From: an uncultured Oscillospiraceae bacterium
GTDB lineage: Bacteria; Bacillota; Clostridia; Oscillospirales; Oscillospiraceae
DNA length: 6,450 nucleotides
Reading direction: 5' to 3'
Assembly (NCBI GenBank): GCA_900763675.1
Contig: CAAFLE010000062.1
Coordinates: forward strand, 1 to 6,450
In this document: piece after piece, positions 5,902 through 6,450 of the stretch
How the letters are laid out: the number at the start of each line of letters is the position of its first letter
Position numbering within the stretch: the first letter of the stretch is position 1
The notes under the pieces: model-generated
The model's database searches: none
What the model saw: only the letters and a program-made list of their open reading frames with translations
What the model was told of the DNA's origin: nothing
Translations under genes and position numbers: made by a program

Positions 5902-6450
5902 GCATGGAACAACGAGATTGCCGCAGACGCACCGGACGACGCGGAAGGAAATGCCGAAGCCGACAAGCGCCGGGAATGGTTCCGAAAGATGGCACAGCAG
6001 GACCGGCAGGAAGCTGCCCGGCTGATGAGAAAGGACGAGACGCTCGCCAGAGCCAACCGCGAGTATGGACGCCCGGCGCCGGACAAGGGCGCGGGGCAGG
6101 TATACCGCGCTGAACGAGATCACGGACCGGATGCTGGAGACCGTAAGCGTTGTGTCGTCATCGAAAAACAGCCCGTGGATACCAGAACGCTACGGACACC
6201 GGACTTGTTGAATTTGTTCAGAGAGCCGCGCAGAATCCCGGCGGTACGGAACGGTACACTCTCAATCCCGTTTCCGACCGCGCCGCCGCCGACATAAAAA
6301 ATATTACCGGCGTAGACACAGCCGGTAATCAGACGGTTCTGGAATCAAGAATGGCGGAACACATTCTCCGCCGTCACGGAGAAAACGGCGAAGCCGACCA
6401 CAGCATGAGGGACATAAACGGCATCGGCAGAATCCAGTATGTTATTGACA

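Larger units (their letters stand above)
5038..6450 (+). pseudogene. Decayed phage/mobile-element polyvalent protein with LPD3-like and PBECR-nuclease-like segments (runs off window)
   Basis: One frame is open from 4993 to a stop at 6297 (GTG at 5038, no ribosome binding site seen, so the 5' end looks truncated). Residues about 170-240 (TENAEYAHSEVN, LFHYFVNNARIAGKDIPIKI, ETHYYTHTLGKN) resemble the LPD3 segment of large polyvalent mobile-element proteins. After about 6085 this frame stops looking like protein. Instead, a second frame gives YTALNEITDRMLETVSVVSS (6101-6160), and a third, from about 6180 to the window end, gives NATDTGLVEFVQRAAQNPGG and then LESRMAEHILRRHGENGEAD and HSMRDINGIGRIQYVID. 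The last part resembles PBECR (phage Barnase-EndoU-ColicinE5/D-RelE-like) nucleases. Two frameshifts, near a G-run (6093-6096) and an A-run (6164-6168), are thus implied. Composition is more A-rich than the sporulation genes, suggesting transfer. Family names are from remembered motifs. Confidence 0.65.

Noticed and set aside
6098..6297. Last part of the 5038-6297 frame as real protein
   Set aside because: After the G-run the translation becomes Arg/Pro-rich and unlike any family, while other frames give the expected continuation.
1..6450. CRISPR array, rRNA, transposase or insertion sequence
   Set aside because: No regularly spaced repeats, no rRNA motifs and no transposase motifs were seen on either strand.

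Overview
The window comes from an endospore-forming, fairly GC-rich Firmicute. It encodes the complete forespore sigma-F switch (spoIIAA-spoIIAB-sigF) and, facing it, a pair that looks like spoIVFA-spoIVFB. Gene content, Gram-positive Shine-Dalgarno sites and GC-rich coding point to class Clostridia, probably an Oscillospiraceae/Ruminococcaceae-like gut lineage; the lineage is inference.

Layout: (1) 29-1831 (+), a secreted lipoprotein with a Beta_propel-type domain. (2) A strong hairpin with a T-run (1872-1909) lies directly against the ribosome binding site of spoIIAA. (3) 1926-3396 (+), spoIIAA, spoIIAB and sigF, translationally coupled by 4-nt and 1-nt overlaps. (4) 4659-3386 (-), an M23 peptidase-domain membrane protein followed, through a TTGA overlap, by a short M50 site-2-type metalloprotease whose 3' end overlaps the 3' end of sigF by 11 bp. 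(5) 4660-4772, a divergent promoter region. (6) 4773-4846 (+), tRNA-Gly(CCC) with its own promoter and terminator. (7) 4898-6450, more A-rich DNA carrying a tandem repeat and a decayed, phage/mobile-element-type polyvalent protein. Its LPD3-like and PBECR-nuclease-like segments are in different reading frames, and it runs off the window end.

How the genes work together: by family knowledge, SpoIIAB holds and inhibits sigma-F and phosphorylates SpoIIAA, while dephosphorylated SpoIIAA frees sigma-F in the forespore. SpoIVFB-type proteases act later in the outer forespore membrane on the mother-cell side, held in check by SpoIVFA. So an early forespore switch and a late mother-cell checkpoint sit tail to tail here. 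The tRNA marks the border between this conserved chromosomal block and an accessory region that looks like a degraded insertion.

I did not find a clearly new defence or mobile system. The most unusual points are the overlapping convergent sporulation operons, the apparently catalytic M23 protein in the SpoIVFA position, the hairpin against the spoIIA ribosome binding site, and the frameshifted PBECR-like module with a repeat-bracketed cassette.
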